Positions 39,786 to 49,920 of a DNA stretch of 64,000 nt are shown here, in pieces. This DNA comes from Gracilaria domingensis (taxonomy: Eukaryota; Rhodophyta; Florideophyceae; Gracilariales; Gracilariaceae). The translations under genes and the position numbers were made by a program. Positions within the stretch are counted from its first letter, which is position 1. Each line of letters begins with the position of its first letter. The notes beneath the pieces were generated by a model that saw only the letters and a program-made list of their open reading frames with translations, was not told the origin of the DNA and did not search any database. The stretch lies in assembly GCA_022539475.1 (NCBI GenBank), contig VCMS01000187.1, positions 62,001 through 126,000 of the forward strand, given 5' to 3'.

Positions 39786-42566
39786 ACACGGTTACATATT
39801 TTTATGTGAAATTATATGTATAAGAGGCACCCTTGCTTGGTTCCTCTTCTAAGGGGTTCCGTTTTCATGAAGGGTCACCGCAAACAGCCAGCTATACTCA
39901 AGAGATTTTGGGCGCGTCTATCTACGACAGAACTTTTTATGTGGGCTTTGTATTTGGACAGCCAGAAAGATTGGTTCACAACTGAATCAAAAACGCAGTT
40001 TGGGACGAGAGTAAGGGTCGCATACTGTATTTCTTGAGAACCAAAAGTAAGGTTCACCGCACACTGTACCCCTTAACATTTTCCGGGGGTAATGCAATGC
40101 TCACGTATAAGACTTCTGGCTTAGCTTAGTCATAATTTCTGATCATGGGGTTTTCTGGTACACACAGTTATATGACTACTAATAAGTAGTGATTTCTACC
40201 AAGATGGTTGGCACACGTAGGACACTGTAGAGCTGATGTAAGGTTGGCCACTACGCGTGACCAATTGTCGCAATCAATGAGGTGTTTCAATAATTTTATT
40301 CATTACTTTCAGCTGCTAGTACTACCTAGCTCGCCGGCTTCTCCGTCATCGCGCCCGATATACCTTCCAAACCATAGTCACCGTAATTTGGTCATAACTT
40401 CAGACGTTCACGCCTTCGGCGGTGTTCAACTCCATCTTGAGAAAAACTCGCCATTATTGCAGTACGCCCATCCTCTTTTGTTACCTGAGGGAACCCCTTT
40501 TTGTAGAGTTTTACCGCTGTAGTAACTTTAGATCCTGATAAATGAACCTGGCTGTACGTCGTATCTTTTGCCTCCCTTTTTTCTCATGGTCACACCACTT
40601 GCGTGGGGGCCATATTTGCATATCGTTTTTTCCACTCCGTGGTGCCAATACTCCAAGGAGAAAACCTCTACCGACCTGACTCGTCACAGTCTTTTGGTGC
40701 ACCTCTTTACGCATGCTCGTGACGATTTGGCTCCGATGTTACACCCGGCTTGTCGTGCCATTCCATACAAGCTCTGTTCGATATCTGGCATCGAAGAAGA
40801 AAGATCCGGGAGTTTTTCATGCCGTTTTTTTTCTCTCACGGCCACTGCTTCCATAATCTTCTGTTTGTGACGTAACATATGAGTTTTGTGTAAACATTTG
40901 CTTACTTTTTAACAAAAATTTGCCGTTATCGTTGCACTTTTTATTTCAAATGGTTCTTAATGGCACCTTTCGAAGATGAAAGCTACTGGAGTGACCAGCA
41001 GTTTTCCTGATGTTTAGCAGTTGTAGTGCAACGCTTTTGCGGTGTATACTCTCTTTTGCGGTCACGTCACTGCTTCTGGAGTGCAGTAAAGGTGAAGGAC
41101 ATCTGCAGATGTCACAGCATTGCTGTTCGCCCACACACGTGTGGGAAGTTTGCACCTCTCCAGTTGGGGTAATTTAGAAACTTTCTTCAGATATTTCAAC
41201 TATACCACTTGACAGTGCGTTAGCACTATACACTACTTAGTAGGTTGAGCTGCACCAATTGTCGGGGAAGTAAACAAACCAACCGAGTGCTTGGCTCCAA
41301 CTTTCCACCCTTGGTGTTCAGCAAACTCCTTGCGGAGAGCTGGGGCCTTGCGTAGGGACTGCAATCCGCCTCGCGGCATCCTGCACAGCACTACCGCTCT
41401 TGCGCGTTTACTTTTGTGTGTGCGTTTTGTAGATTTCGCCCTGTTATACAGGTATCGCGTTTACGCCTACCGTTGTTTACCGCTGGTTCGTTTTCCCATC
41501 CTCGTGGTCCACCGCGGTTCTAGGCATGTCGCCTATCTCGTGAGTGTTGCCGCCCGTCATCGTGACGTAAATTTCCGACAATGTCATTGTTCCTCTACCG
41601 CCTTACGCGTCCTCTTCGTATCTCGCTCTCTCCGACATTGTGAAGGGCTGACCCCGAATTTACGCTCTCGAGCAAACACAATCCAGTAATCAGCGCAAGA
41701 TGCATCTCGTAATGAGAATCGCCTCTTTGGGCGACGTGGCGCACACTATGAATGGCAACCCCATTTTTGGGTAATTTTTGGAAAAAGTTTTCAAAAACCT
41801 TGGTAGGTAGATGGGAGGATTGGCTCACGAAACCGAGCGGATGCTGGACTTTGCGGCTGAGGTGTAGTATATCTATTCAAGGTGTACCCGCCGGGGTTGC
41901 TTGCTTGGACCCTGACACTGGGCCATACACGTGTTTGAACCTCGAAAGGTACACATCACAACTGTAGTTAGTAATAGATTAATTCTTGGTAGATTCCTAT
42001 ATAGGTTCCGGCCACCTCGACCTGGAGCGCACCAAGTAAACTGACCTGAGTCGTGTCCTATCTCCCAGGACCGGGCTATAGATATTGTTGCCTACATAGC
42101 GTCTGTGTTGTGCAAAGTGGAATATAGTCTGTTCGCTTTGGAAACTAACCTAGTTTTTGTGCTATTTGGGGCGCGCGAGGGGGTGCCAGAGGCTGGCACT
42201 CAAAAAATTAAGAAATTTTAGAATATTAAATTCCATCTCGCGCAGTTTAATTCTTGGGTCTCCTAGTTTTGTAGAGGTTCCACTTCGCCGCATCGCCCCA
42301 TCCACTCTTTTCCGCGACCCTCTCTCAAATCTGCGATCGTGCTAGTGTGCGTTTCCATTTTCTCCCATGTTGCAATGCCAATCGCAACTCATCCCACCTC
42401 AATCATCCAATCATTTCTTCCCAGTCCACACCACCCCCACTCCTTACCCATTTCTCGCCCATCACGCGTTCGCATCCACCCTCTCCCTCTCCGCAAAGGT
42501 CATTTTGTAGAAGTCAGGTGGGCAACTCTCCCCATTCTCGTATACCCGCCTCGCCCCATAACGGCT
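39786..42566. other. Gene-poor region with LTR-like remnant
   Basis: No complete gene. Around 41255-41460 the sequence shares landmarks with the LTRs of elements 1 and 2 in the same order: GGGGAAGTAAAC, then CCCTGTTATACAGGT about 185 bp later. This suggests a diverged LTR of a related family. A hairpin GTGCCAG / CTGGCAC lies near 42183. Frames at 40208-40522 and 40568-40870 have no clear homology. Confidence 0.45.
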
Positions 42567-43496
42567 TCACATCCCTCCCATCCCTCTCTCCTCCTGTACA
42601 CTCAGAATCCCCTTCGCCGTCCTCGCTGCCTCCGCCGCACTTCTAAACCCAGTCAACACCGGAGCCGCGACTCCCTCCCGCGGCACCTCCTCCACCACCT
42701 TCTTCACCTCCTTACGTCTCTTCTTCAGACGGCTCTTCCCATCCCCATTCCCACCACCCCTTGTCTTCGTTGTCAGAGCGGACCTCTTCTGTACCACCAC
42801 CCTTCCCGCACTTCCCTTCTCTTTCTTTCCATCCACAACTCCTTTCACTGTCTTCTCTTCCACCAATCTTTTCCTCTTTCACACCGCCTTCACCTCCTTC
42901 TCCAGCACATCCAACCTCTCGTTCAGAACCCTATTTTCTTCCGGCAACTCTCTAACCTTTCTTCCTGCACACTCCACTATCCCATACACATAATTCCTCA
43001 TCTCCACTCCTGATACTGACAACGAATTCGGCAGGCTCGAAATCGCCTCAACCGAAACACCACTACCACTTCCACTCAGCACCACCCCGCCCATTTCCGT
43101 TACAATCTCCACAATGCCATTTTCCAGTCGCTGCTTCATTACCAACCCCAACATCCCCACCCTCGCCTTCATCTTCCCCACAAACCGCATCTCCCTGTCA
43201 CCCTCTCCACCCCCACGCTCCATCTGGTCTCTAACCTCTAACTGACTCAAATGCACCGCACCCCTTCTCTCCATTGCCATCCCCTCCACCTCCAATTCAA
43301 TCCCCTTATGCACCTCATCACCATCCCCTTTCCTTGCTTCACACTTCTTTCCTTCATCGGCCACTTCCTTCTTCCGCGACATCCAACCAGCTGCCGTAAT
43401 CACGTCCTCTTCCCGCCTTGGTGACGGCGTCGGCGGAACCTCCTTCCCCTCCAACAGCGCTAACAGCTCCTCATCCTTGACGTATCCGTTCGACAT
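42567..43496 (-). pseudogene. Charged coiled-coil protein gene broken by one TGA
   Basis: One frame of about 310 codons from ATG at 43496 (MSNGYVKDEELLALLEG) to TGA at 42567, interrupted only by TGA near 42877-42879. The first 205 residues are rich in Glu, Lys, Gly and Met and end in a leucine-zipper-like coiled coil (ELPEENRVLNERLDVLEKEV). After the TGA the same frame continues with basic, Lys-rich sequence (KRKRLVEE, SRLKKRRKEVKKVVEE). The coding strand is purine-loaded. No family is recognised. The TGA could be a mutation, or the true end with a coding-like tail by chance. The next gene on the same strand is the epimerase. Confidence 0.5.
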
Positions 43497-44135
43497 CTTC
43501 AGAAGAAGAAGTTCTAGATGGATCGAAATTTTCGCGGCGATACAGCGCAATCGAGTTACGCTGTGCTGTCCACCCCCACTGTTCAACCGCACGGGCTATA
43601 TCCAGCACCATGATTGTCCCTGTTTCCCTCATCCCATTTCCCGCCAAGAAATTTACTGTACACCTCCGCACCTTCCACTATTTAAGCGTCACCCCTCTGT
43701 CCCCTCTTTCGCGCTCACATAGTCCCCACCCATCTCGCTTCCACCGCGGATATTTTTCTCTTCCGCCATAACCTCACTCGGTGGTTATAGCAAAACAGGA
43801 AGATGTCCCCAGTGGAGGCAAGCTGGGGAGTAGTGATTGTACTTAGAGTAGTTCACCCTCCGTCTCGACTGGGGGCATCTTCTTCTTCTGTCACATCCTG
43901 TGTGGGTTGTGACAAAAAAAAGGATGTCACCACTCGACACCGGATGGGTAATAATGATAGCACGTAGAGTAGATCATTCTCCCTCTCAACATCCACTTGG
44001 GATATATTGATGTTCTCTCACATCCTTTCCCCGTTGTGACACATGGGATATACATCTCCAATGGAGACGGATAATATAGTTGTGATAACACATAAAGGTA
44101 ACAATGTGATAAACAATAATTTTATGCTACTATCT
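43497..44135. other. Intergenic with ~120-bp imperfect repeats
   Basis: Contains the presumed promoter of the coiled-coil gene. Around 43795-44080 it holds two to three diverged units of about 120 bp, each starting with a GATGTC motif and including GTAGAGTAGTTCA-like sequence. The first unit also has an internal inverted pair (GATGTCCCCAGT and ACTGGGGGCATC). Confidence 0.6.
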
Positions 44136-44544
44136 CTAACCAACCTTTCGAAAACCAGCTATGACATGAGCTGGGTTACTCGAGCCAAAGATGGCAGATC
44201 CTGCAACTAAAATGTTTGCACCGGCCTCCAGTACTCCTTTGACAGTACTCATTCCAATACCCCCATCCACCTGTATCCCTATTCTTGGGTACAACTCCCT
44301 TGCGTGTTGCACCTTATCAAGAACACCCTCTATAAACGCCTGTCCTCCAAACCCTGGCTCCACCGTCATCAACAATAACATGTCTACAACTCCTTCCCTC
44401 ATAAGTGCTTCTACGACCTTTATAGACGTATTCGGTCGCAAGGTAAATCCAACTTGCATTCCCATCCTTTTAATTCGGTTACATAATTCCTTCAACACCA
44501 CGTTCTCCTCCTCAGTTTGTATCTCGCACTTTTCTAGTCCCTTA
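44136..44544 (-). pseudogene. rpe: Ribulose-phosphate 3-epimerase, C-terminal part (split by transposon)
   Basis: Second part of the epimerase gene that starts at 48813. It encodes the last 136 residues, including TLRPNTSI, VEPGFGGQAF and the metal and substrate segment IQVDGGI. It ends VAGSAIFGSSNPAHVIAGFRKVG with a stop at 44136-44138. The enzyme interconverts ribulose-5-phosphate and xylulose-5-phosphate. The part begins with the TTA target duplication (44542-44544) next to the Harbinger element. Joined after removing the element and one duplication, the frame is continuous with the N-terminal part. Confidence 0.92.
44542..44544. repeat. TTA target site duplication of the Harbinger element, left
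   Basis: TTA on the plus strand directly before the element start at 44545; repeated at 48521-48523. A 3-bp TWA duplication is the hallmark of PIF/Harbinger insertion. Confidence 0.88.
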
Positions 44545-44866
44545 GGGCCTTTCTACATAAGGACAGACAAAATATGTCGTGGACAGGGCGCATTTTGCAA
44601 AATGTCCAAGAGACTTTCACAAAAATAAGGAGACCCTAGCAAAATGTAGAAACTACCGTAGACACTTTTGAAGCCATTATAGTCCAGCATTTGGCGCCAA
44701 AAAAGGCAAACACACCAAGAGAAAACACAGGTTCAGTGTGCCTATATCGCCCACTCAACAGCCGGCGACTGCCCATGTTGCACTCACAGTTCGGGATCTT
44801 GCTTTTCCCACATCCAAGAATTCCAATAGTTGGAACCCCCGCTTCCACTTTACCATCATTCCAAAG

Positions 44867-45616
44867 ATGTCAGAAAATCTCTCCACTGCTGAGCAACACG
44901 CTGTGACCACATTGGCGTCAGCGCACAATATGAAATGGCCTTTCCCGACATATGTACCGAAGACTATATCCTCAAACGAACTAACGAATACTGATGTCAA
45001 CAACAAAGAATCCGAAGAAAACGCTGCACCCAATTTGGCTGTTACTGCACTTTCTAAACCAAATAATGGGAAGAAATCGGACAAGAAACCAAGCTATGAC
45101 CACGACACTATCATTATTTTGCTGCAGAAAATGAAGGCCGTTGGATATGGATCAAAATCTAGTCAACGCAAGTCAATGAAAGAACTTTTTGCTAGTGCAA
45201 TTAAGCTTGCAAAAGATGAGAATGGGATTGTGAGATCAGCCCAGGCGTGGCAGAAGAAATTTGTTCGTCTTAGACAGGACTATACAGCCTACATACAAAA
45301 AATTTCCCAGTCCGGTCGAGATGGAGATGATGAAGACCTTTATGAAAAGCCCCCATTCTATGAAGAATTGCATGAATTGGAAGCCGGAAAAGCTCGACAT
45401 GAACCACCAGGAGCCTGTAATACAGATCAAGATATAAGTGAGGTTGGCATGACCAGTAGTCGTAAACGTGTCAAGACTAGCGGCAAGGGGTTTCTAGAAC
45501 GTTATTCCAATGATCAGAAGGATCGCCACTCCCAAATAATTGAAGAACTTAAACGTGGGAACGATGAACGCTTCAAGATGCGTTTGCTGATAGAAAAATT
45601 TGTTGAGAAGTTTTAA
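44867..45616 (+). CDS. Harbinger ORF1: Myb/SANT-like DNA-binding protein
   Basis: Accessory protein of PIF/Harbinger elements, which helps the transposase bind DNA and enter the nucleus. From ATG 44867 (MSENLSTAEQ) the product is 249 residues; an upstream in-frame ATG at 44738 would add 43. The first third is low complexity. The trihelix-like domain spans YDHDTIIILLQKMKAVGYG to PPFYEELHELE, with conserved aromatic and basic positions (SAQAWQKKFVRLRQDY). The C-terminus is a charged helix (RGNDERFKMRLLIEKFVEKF). The frame is intact. Confidence 0.75.
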   Translation: MSENLSTAEQHAVTTLASAHNMKWPFPTYVPKTISSNELTNTDVNNKESEENAAPNLAVTALSKPNNGKKSDKKPSYDHDTIIILLQKMKAVGYGSKSSQRKSMKELFASAIKLAKDENGIVRSAQAWQKKFVRLRQDYTAYIQKISQSGRDGDDEDLYEKPPFYEELHELEAGKARHEPPGACNTDQDISEVGMTSSRKRVKTSGKGFLERYSNDQKDRHSQIIEELKRGNDERFKMRLLIEKFVEKF

Positions 45617-45634
45617 GGCAATGTACTTTGCTGA

Positions 45635-46858
45635 TCATTTATTAAGAACATAATAAAGGAGGGCATCTCTTTGCTGACGGCCTGCAGTTGTCTCTCCAGT
45701 CACTTCTCCAATATCTCCATCTTCGTCTTCTGGTGCATCATTTGTCATAAAATCATTCTCAACGAGGCACTTATTGTGCACAATAATGCAAGCCATTAGC
45801 ATCAAGCTGATTTGATCTTCGTGCTGAAGCTTTACCCCTGTTCTTAGAATTGAGAACCCGTTTTTAAGAATACCGAACGCGCATTCTATTGGTTTCCTTG
45901 TATTGGACGCAATTCCATCCCAGACTCTTAGCACCGGGTTTGCCCGCATCTCAGCTTGCGAACTAGATTTCATCATATTTCTCTCCAGAGTAAAGGCACA
46001 ATCTCCCATCAAATATGGTCTTACTTTAATACCAGCCACGCTTAAGTCTTTCATTGTGTCCCCCAACCATTTTCCGGAGTCTATATTGCGTTTTAATGCG
46101 GACCTTCCATATATCATACCATCTCCTAGCACCCCTGGGAGCCCAACATCTGCGTAGAGGAAGCGCCTGTGTGCATCACATACGGCAAAAATCACGATGG
46201 TGGTCTACCCCTTGTAGCAGCGGTACTCGTAATACTGGTCCTCAGGGCATGCCGGCCATCTGATATGAGTCCCGTCAATAGCGCCGACACAGTACGGCAA
46301 TCCGGCTAGTTCCTCAAACCCTGCCATGATAGGTATTAGCTCGGCCTCAGTGTTTGGAAAGGCGACGTCTTCACGGAAATGGCGGCATATAAACCTTGAA
46401 ACAATCCCAACGCTCTCATTGACTGTGCTTGTTCCTATTCCGAGTGTTGTCGCCACGCGCTCACAGGTTCCCCCTCCGACATACATCAAAAATGCTGCCA
46501 CTAGCACATCTACGGCCAGTGGGCGTCTCCCACGTGCGGTCGTATGAACACTACCTTCGGAGGCTACAGCGGCGACCAACTGGCAGAACACCGTGTGTGG
46601 CACTCTGAATATCGCCGACCACGTTTGCGTTAATCTAACATCCGGATGGTAGGCATAGTCATAGAGCCACGTTTGAGAGTTTCTCATTCTGCGCCACAAT
46701 CTGCCCCTACTACCAGCTCTGAGATCCAGATTGTCCGCCACCAGAGCCATACCGTCTCCTTCCGAGGCCAAAGAGGCTACGAGCTCCTCGTTGACATCTT
46801 CGAGCGACATGATACATTGTAGGAGAAGAAAGGCTCCTCGCAACTTTTGGCTCTCCAT
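45635..46858 (-). pseudogene. Harbinger transposase (DDE_Tnp_4) with one internal TAG
   Basis: One 408-codon frame interrupted only by TAG at 46205-46207, where the family usually has an aromatic residue after Y-K-G (a TGG to TAG change would explain it). N-terminal part: helix-turn-helix region (FLMYVGGGTCERVATTLGIGTSTV) and first aspartate in CVGAIDGTHI. After the stop come the second aspartate in YLMGDCAFTL and the glutamate in RKPIECAFGILKNGF. A start at Met16 (MSLEDVNEEL) is also possible. All catalytic residues remain, so this copy is inactive only if the stop is not suppressed or edited. Confidence 0.88.
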
Positions 46859-46869
46859 ATCAAAAAGTA

Positions 46870-48480
46870 AATGACTTGGATACAGAGTAGACCAGTTGGA
46901 GAGTTACACAGCAGTGCTGCGGTCGACGGTGGGAGCGGAGGTCGGTCAGGTGGAAGGCAAAGTCTGTGCGGAGGTCTTTCGTGGAAGCGACTTTAGATGC
47001 CGTCGCCAAAAGCGGTACCAGTTAGCAGTCTGGTGGTCGCCGTTAGGAGCGGCGTTCGGTGCGTTTCTGGATAGTTAAAGCGCTGAAGTCTTTGTCGGCG
47101 GTAGTTGGGGTGGCTGTCAATGTTGCGTGCGGCGGTCGATTCGGTGGTCGGAGTGACTGCTGCAGTTTATGCGGATTGAGGTGTTAAGAGCCTCGATATG
47201 ATCCTCTTCTGATTGGTTGGGTGTGCAGAAGAACGACAACACTGGCGGTGAGCGGTTGGATTTGGTGGTCGTGCGGCTGTGATCAGTACGGTGTCTGGCC
47301 GTAAGAACGGCGGTCCGCACGACGCAAAACGTTGTGGCGATGGTCGGTCGAATATGTGATCTGTGTTGCGGTTGAATTTGGTACGGCGGTCCGCTGTGGA
47401 AGCAGCCAAAGACGCCAGCCGGTGCACAGGTAGAAGCAGTTGTGCAACAAGCGGTGGGGGCGATGGTGGGAAAGGCGGTAGAAGAGGCGGGGAGATTGCC
47501 TGTGAGAATGATGATGAGATTGACAGTGGGAACGGCGGTTAGAGGGACGATGCGATCGACGCTAAAAATTACCGTCCAAATGGTAGGGGGGGACAATCGG
47601 GGGTGTGCCGACTGAAAAGGCGGTATGATTGGCTGCGTGATATACGGTCCGCACAGCGTTATCAGATGCAGTGGGAACGGTGGTACAAATGGCAGTGAAA
47701 CCGCCGATGGGCGGCGGTTGGAGCGGTGCAGTTGCGGAGGCAGTAGCGGCCGCTAGAGCGGCGGCTGCAGCGACGGTGAGAACGGCGGCGGAAGCAGCTG
47801 TGGGAGCGGGGGCGGGAGCAGACGGAGCGGCGGCGGGAGTGGTAGTGGGAGAAACGGTGGACGTGGCGGTGGGTGTGGACTTTGTGAGCGGTTGCGGGAG
47901 TATCCGTCGGAGCGGTGGTGGGTGGTGAAGTGGTAGTGCGGGAAATGGACGAAGTGGTGGTGGGTTGTTGGGAGCGGCGGTGGAAGAAGCGATACGAAAC
48001 TTGGTTGTTGTAGACGCAGGAAAGAAGATATGTACTGCGGTCGTTATTGGGGCGGGTGTAGAATTATACAGCGCTGAGAGTGGTCTCAGAAGTGCTGCAA
48101 GAAGTGGTTTTCTTTGATGCGGCTGTGAGTACTTCAGCACTGAAAATGGTGGTTGTTTGTGTGGCGGGGTGGTATGAACGGCGAAGAGGTGAACGGCGTG
48201 AAACGGTCACCAAGTGATCGTTCTGTTGCGTCGTGATGTGAACTTCACAGTTTGAGCAAGGCACCGGTCGAACGCGTCAAGGTGATCGGTCGTATCCTGT
48301 TGCGTCGTGATGTGAACTTCACAGTTTGAAGCAAAGGCACCGCGGTCGCAACGCGGAAGGTTTTGTCTACTGTTTGGGGTCGCTCGGATTGCGCGGACAA
48401 TTTTGAATGCTCTTTGATGGAACGTGGACAAACGTGACGTGTCTTTCATGGATGTCTTTCTTCAAAATATACAACGTTTT
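46870..48480. repeat. GC-rich degenerate repeat region of the Harbinger element
   Basis: About 1.2 kb (46890-48060) of G-rich plus-strand sequence built from variants of GAGCGGCGGTNG-type units, with no regular period that I can fix. It includes a 74-bp direct repeat: a segment starting CTGTTGCGTCGTGATGTG occurs at 48223 and again at 48297. It creates long spurious frames rich in Ala, Thr and Pro on the minus strand. Confidence 0.7.
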
Positions 48481-48495
48481 GGACAAAAAGCGCCG

Positions 48496-48523
48496 TGTCT
48501 GTCCTTTTGTAGAAAGGCCTTTA
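48496..48523. repeat. Right terminal inverted repeat and TTA duplication of the Harbinger element
   Basis: 48496-48520 pairs with 44545-44569 with two mismatches; TTA follows at 48521-48523. Confidence 0.9.
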
Positions 48524-48813
48524 GCCACACTCTCGATATGAAATATGACTCCGTCTGCGCCTGCTTCTGCAAGGTCTTTTATCCATCGCCCCGGATCTGA
48601 TACCATCAGATGGCAGTCCAAAAACAATTTCGTATGCCTCCGCCGCGCTTTCACAACAGGCGGTCCAACAGTAAGGTTCGCCACAAAATGACCATCCCTT
48701 ACATCTATATGCAGCCACTCCGCTCCAGCCTCTTCCATTGCACTCGCTTCATCTGAAAGGCAAGCAAAGTCTGAAGCCAAAATTGATGACGCTATAATTA
48801 AACGAGAATCCAT
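48521..48813 (-). pseudogene. rpe: Ribulose-phosphate 3-epimerase, N-terminal part (split by transposon)
   Basis: First part of the epimerase, starting MDSRLIIASSILASDF at 48813. The substrate and metal residues are visible: Ser and Asp of the opening strand, LHIDVRDGHF (His and Asp ligands), NLTVGPPVV and LDCHLMVSDP. The usual VMDGHFVPN is VRDGHFVAN here, two substitutions next to the active site. Coding sequence 48813-48524 plus TTA plus 44541-44136 adds to 699 nt, or 232 residues and a stop, the standard length for this enzyme. There is no transit peptide, which suggests the cytosolic form. A gypsy LTR begins 85 bp before the start codon. Confidence 0.92.
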
Positions 48814-48893
48814 ACTGAAGACCGATAACTTCAGTAACGCCGAACGTCTCGCTCTCAGACATACATCCCTTTTATACCTCAATAAAAAAGAAG
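48814..48893 (-). promoter_or_regulatory. Residual upstream region of the epimerase gene
   Basis: Only about 80 bp of the original upstream sequence remains before the target duplication and LTR of element 2. A TTTTATTGAGG-like AT-rich stretch near 48878-48888 (minus strand) could be a core promoter, but no certain TATA box is seen. Any more distal control region has been displaced by about 9 kb of retroelement. Confidence 0.4.
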
Positions 48894-48898
48894 ATTAT
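48894..48898. repeat. Presumed target sequence of element 2 (ATTAT)
   Basis: The five bases before the LTR start. The partner copy cannot be checked because the right end of element 2 is missing from the window. Confidence 0.4.
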
Positions 48899-49755
48899 TG
48901 TACAGCAAAACGCCATGGAGAGGGATGCAACGAGGTGCTTTTCATAGTTTGTTGATCCGTTACCGGCTTCGACACCTCATGTTATGAGAGGCTACTGTAG
49001 TTATGGCCCTATTTTGGGGTGTGCCTAGGAAGGGTAGTGTTTCTGCACAAGTGTGCCGAGTTGGCCCGATGCCGGGTGCGCCGTGCCAAACCTGTCACGG
49101 TTTCACACGTGTAGAGTGCTGGCCGGCAGCGCCGGATAGTTAGATATTTCTAGTTGATATTTTCAAGTGCCCTATATGGGTGGCGGCACTTGCCACCACT
49201 GTACCGGAAGTAAACCTCAAGGAGGCCATTTGCTCTAGCTTCTTGCCGCGTGCGAACGGTTCTTCGTCCTTTACCGGGCTATACCGCCGCATCCCCGGAG
49301 TTACTATCCACCTCTGTCCCCGAGGAGTCCCAGAATGTCGTTACGGCATCTTTCTGTTGTATATTTCTTATTATTTCCGTCATATGGCTCTTGTTTCTCT
49401 GCCCTGTTATACAGGTTTTGCCCGCTAGTCCCGGGACTTATTCCCGTTTATCGCGAGTCAGTACTCCGCGGTGCGGCTCGTTTGCTGATTCTTTGTTGCC
49501 CCCCCAACCGTTGGGCTGGATATCCTCACTCGCTGTGGCACACCGGAACATCCGGATGCTTACGTTGATTCTTCCCCTTTACCTCTGACTGCACGCTCAG
49601 ATCGGGGACACCCGGACTTACACCCGGCATCGCGCTGGACATTTCGGAGGGTTCTGCTGCTGCATCTACTTCTGCAGAGAGCAGGCTTCAAACACCCTGT
49701 AGGTGCGCTTTTCGCGACGCGGCTCTTGTTTGCTCACTCGTGGGATTGCACCACA
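48899..49755 (+). repeat. 5' LTR of element 2
   Basis: 857 bp from TGTACAGC to CACCACA, homologous over its length to the LTRs of element 1. The TATA region reads CCTATATGGG and the following hairpin (49179-49200) has one mismatched pair. The primer binding site TGGTCTCTCGAC starts at 49759. Confidence 0.92.
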
Positions 49756-49920
49756 AACTGGTCTCTCGACCTAGAATCGGCTTTATTTGCCAACATCTGT
49801 TAGAGTTGGTTCGTTCGTTTGGAGCCCAGGTGGTTGGGAATATCCGTCTATACGGTTCTCTATTTTGCCCGTTTCCGGAAGTCTGTCTGATTGCCGATTG
49901 GCCTACTGTGTCGGTAAACG

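Larger units (their letters stand above)
44545..48520. mobile_element. PIF/Harbinger DNA transposon inside the epimerase gene
   Basis: A 3,976-bp element. Terminal inverted repeats are 44545-44569 and 48496-48520 (23 of 25 bases pair; core GGCCTTTCTACA and AAGGACAGACA), flanked by TTA. It encodes a Myb/SANT-like protein on the plus strand and a DDE transposase on the minus strand. The genes are convergent, with 18 bp between their stops. The right 1.6 kb is GC-rich noncoding DNA with degenerate repeats. The transposase has one in-frame TAG; everything else appears intact, so the insertion is probably recent. Confidence 0.93.

Noticed and set aside
34700-40090. PiggyBac-type ends with TTAA at both sides
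   Set aside because: TTAA and CCCC blocks occur on both sides, but the adjoining bases do not form matching inverted repeats.
40208-40870. Two plus-strand frames that might be a tyrosine-recombinase retroelement fragment
   Set aside because: Only a vague resemblance to an RNase H strand; no motif strong enough.
42877-42879. TGA as a selenocysteine codon in the coiled-coil ORF
   Set aside because: No selenoprotein family, no cysteine context and no visible SECIS-like element.
47562-48140. A 192-codon Ala/Thr/Pro-rich minus-strand frame inside the Harbinger element
   Set aside because: It is the translation of the degenerate GC-rich repeat, with no domain.
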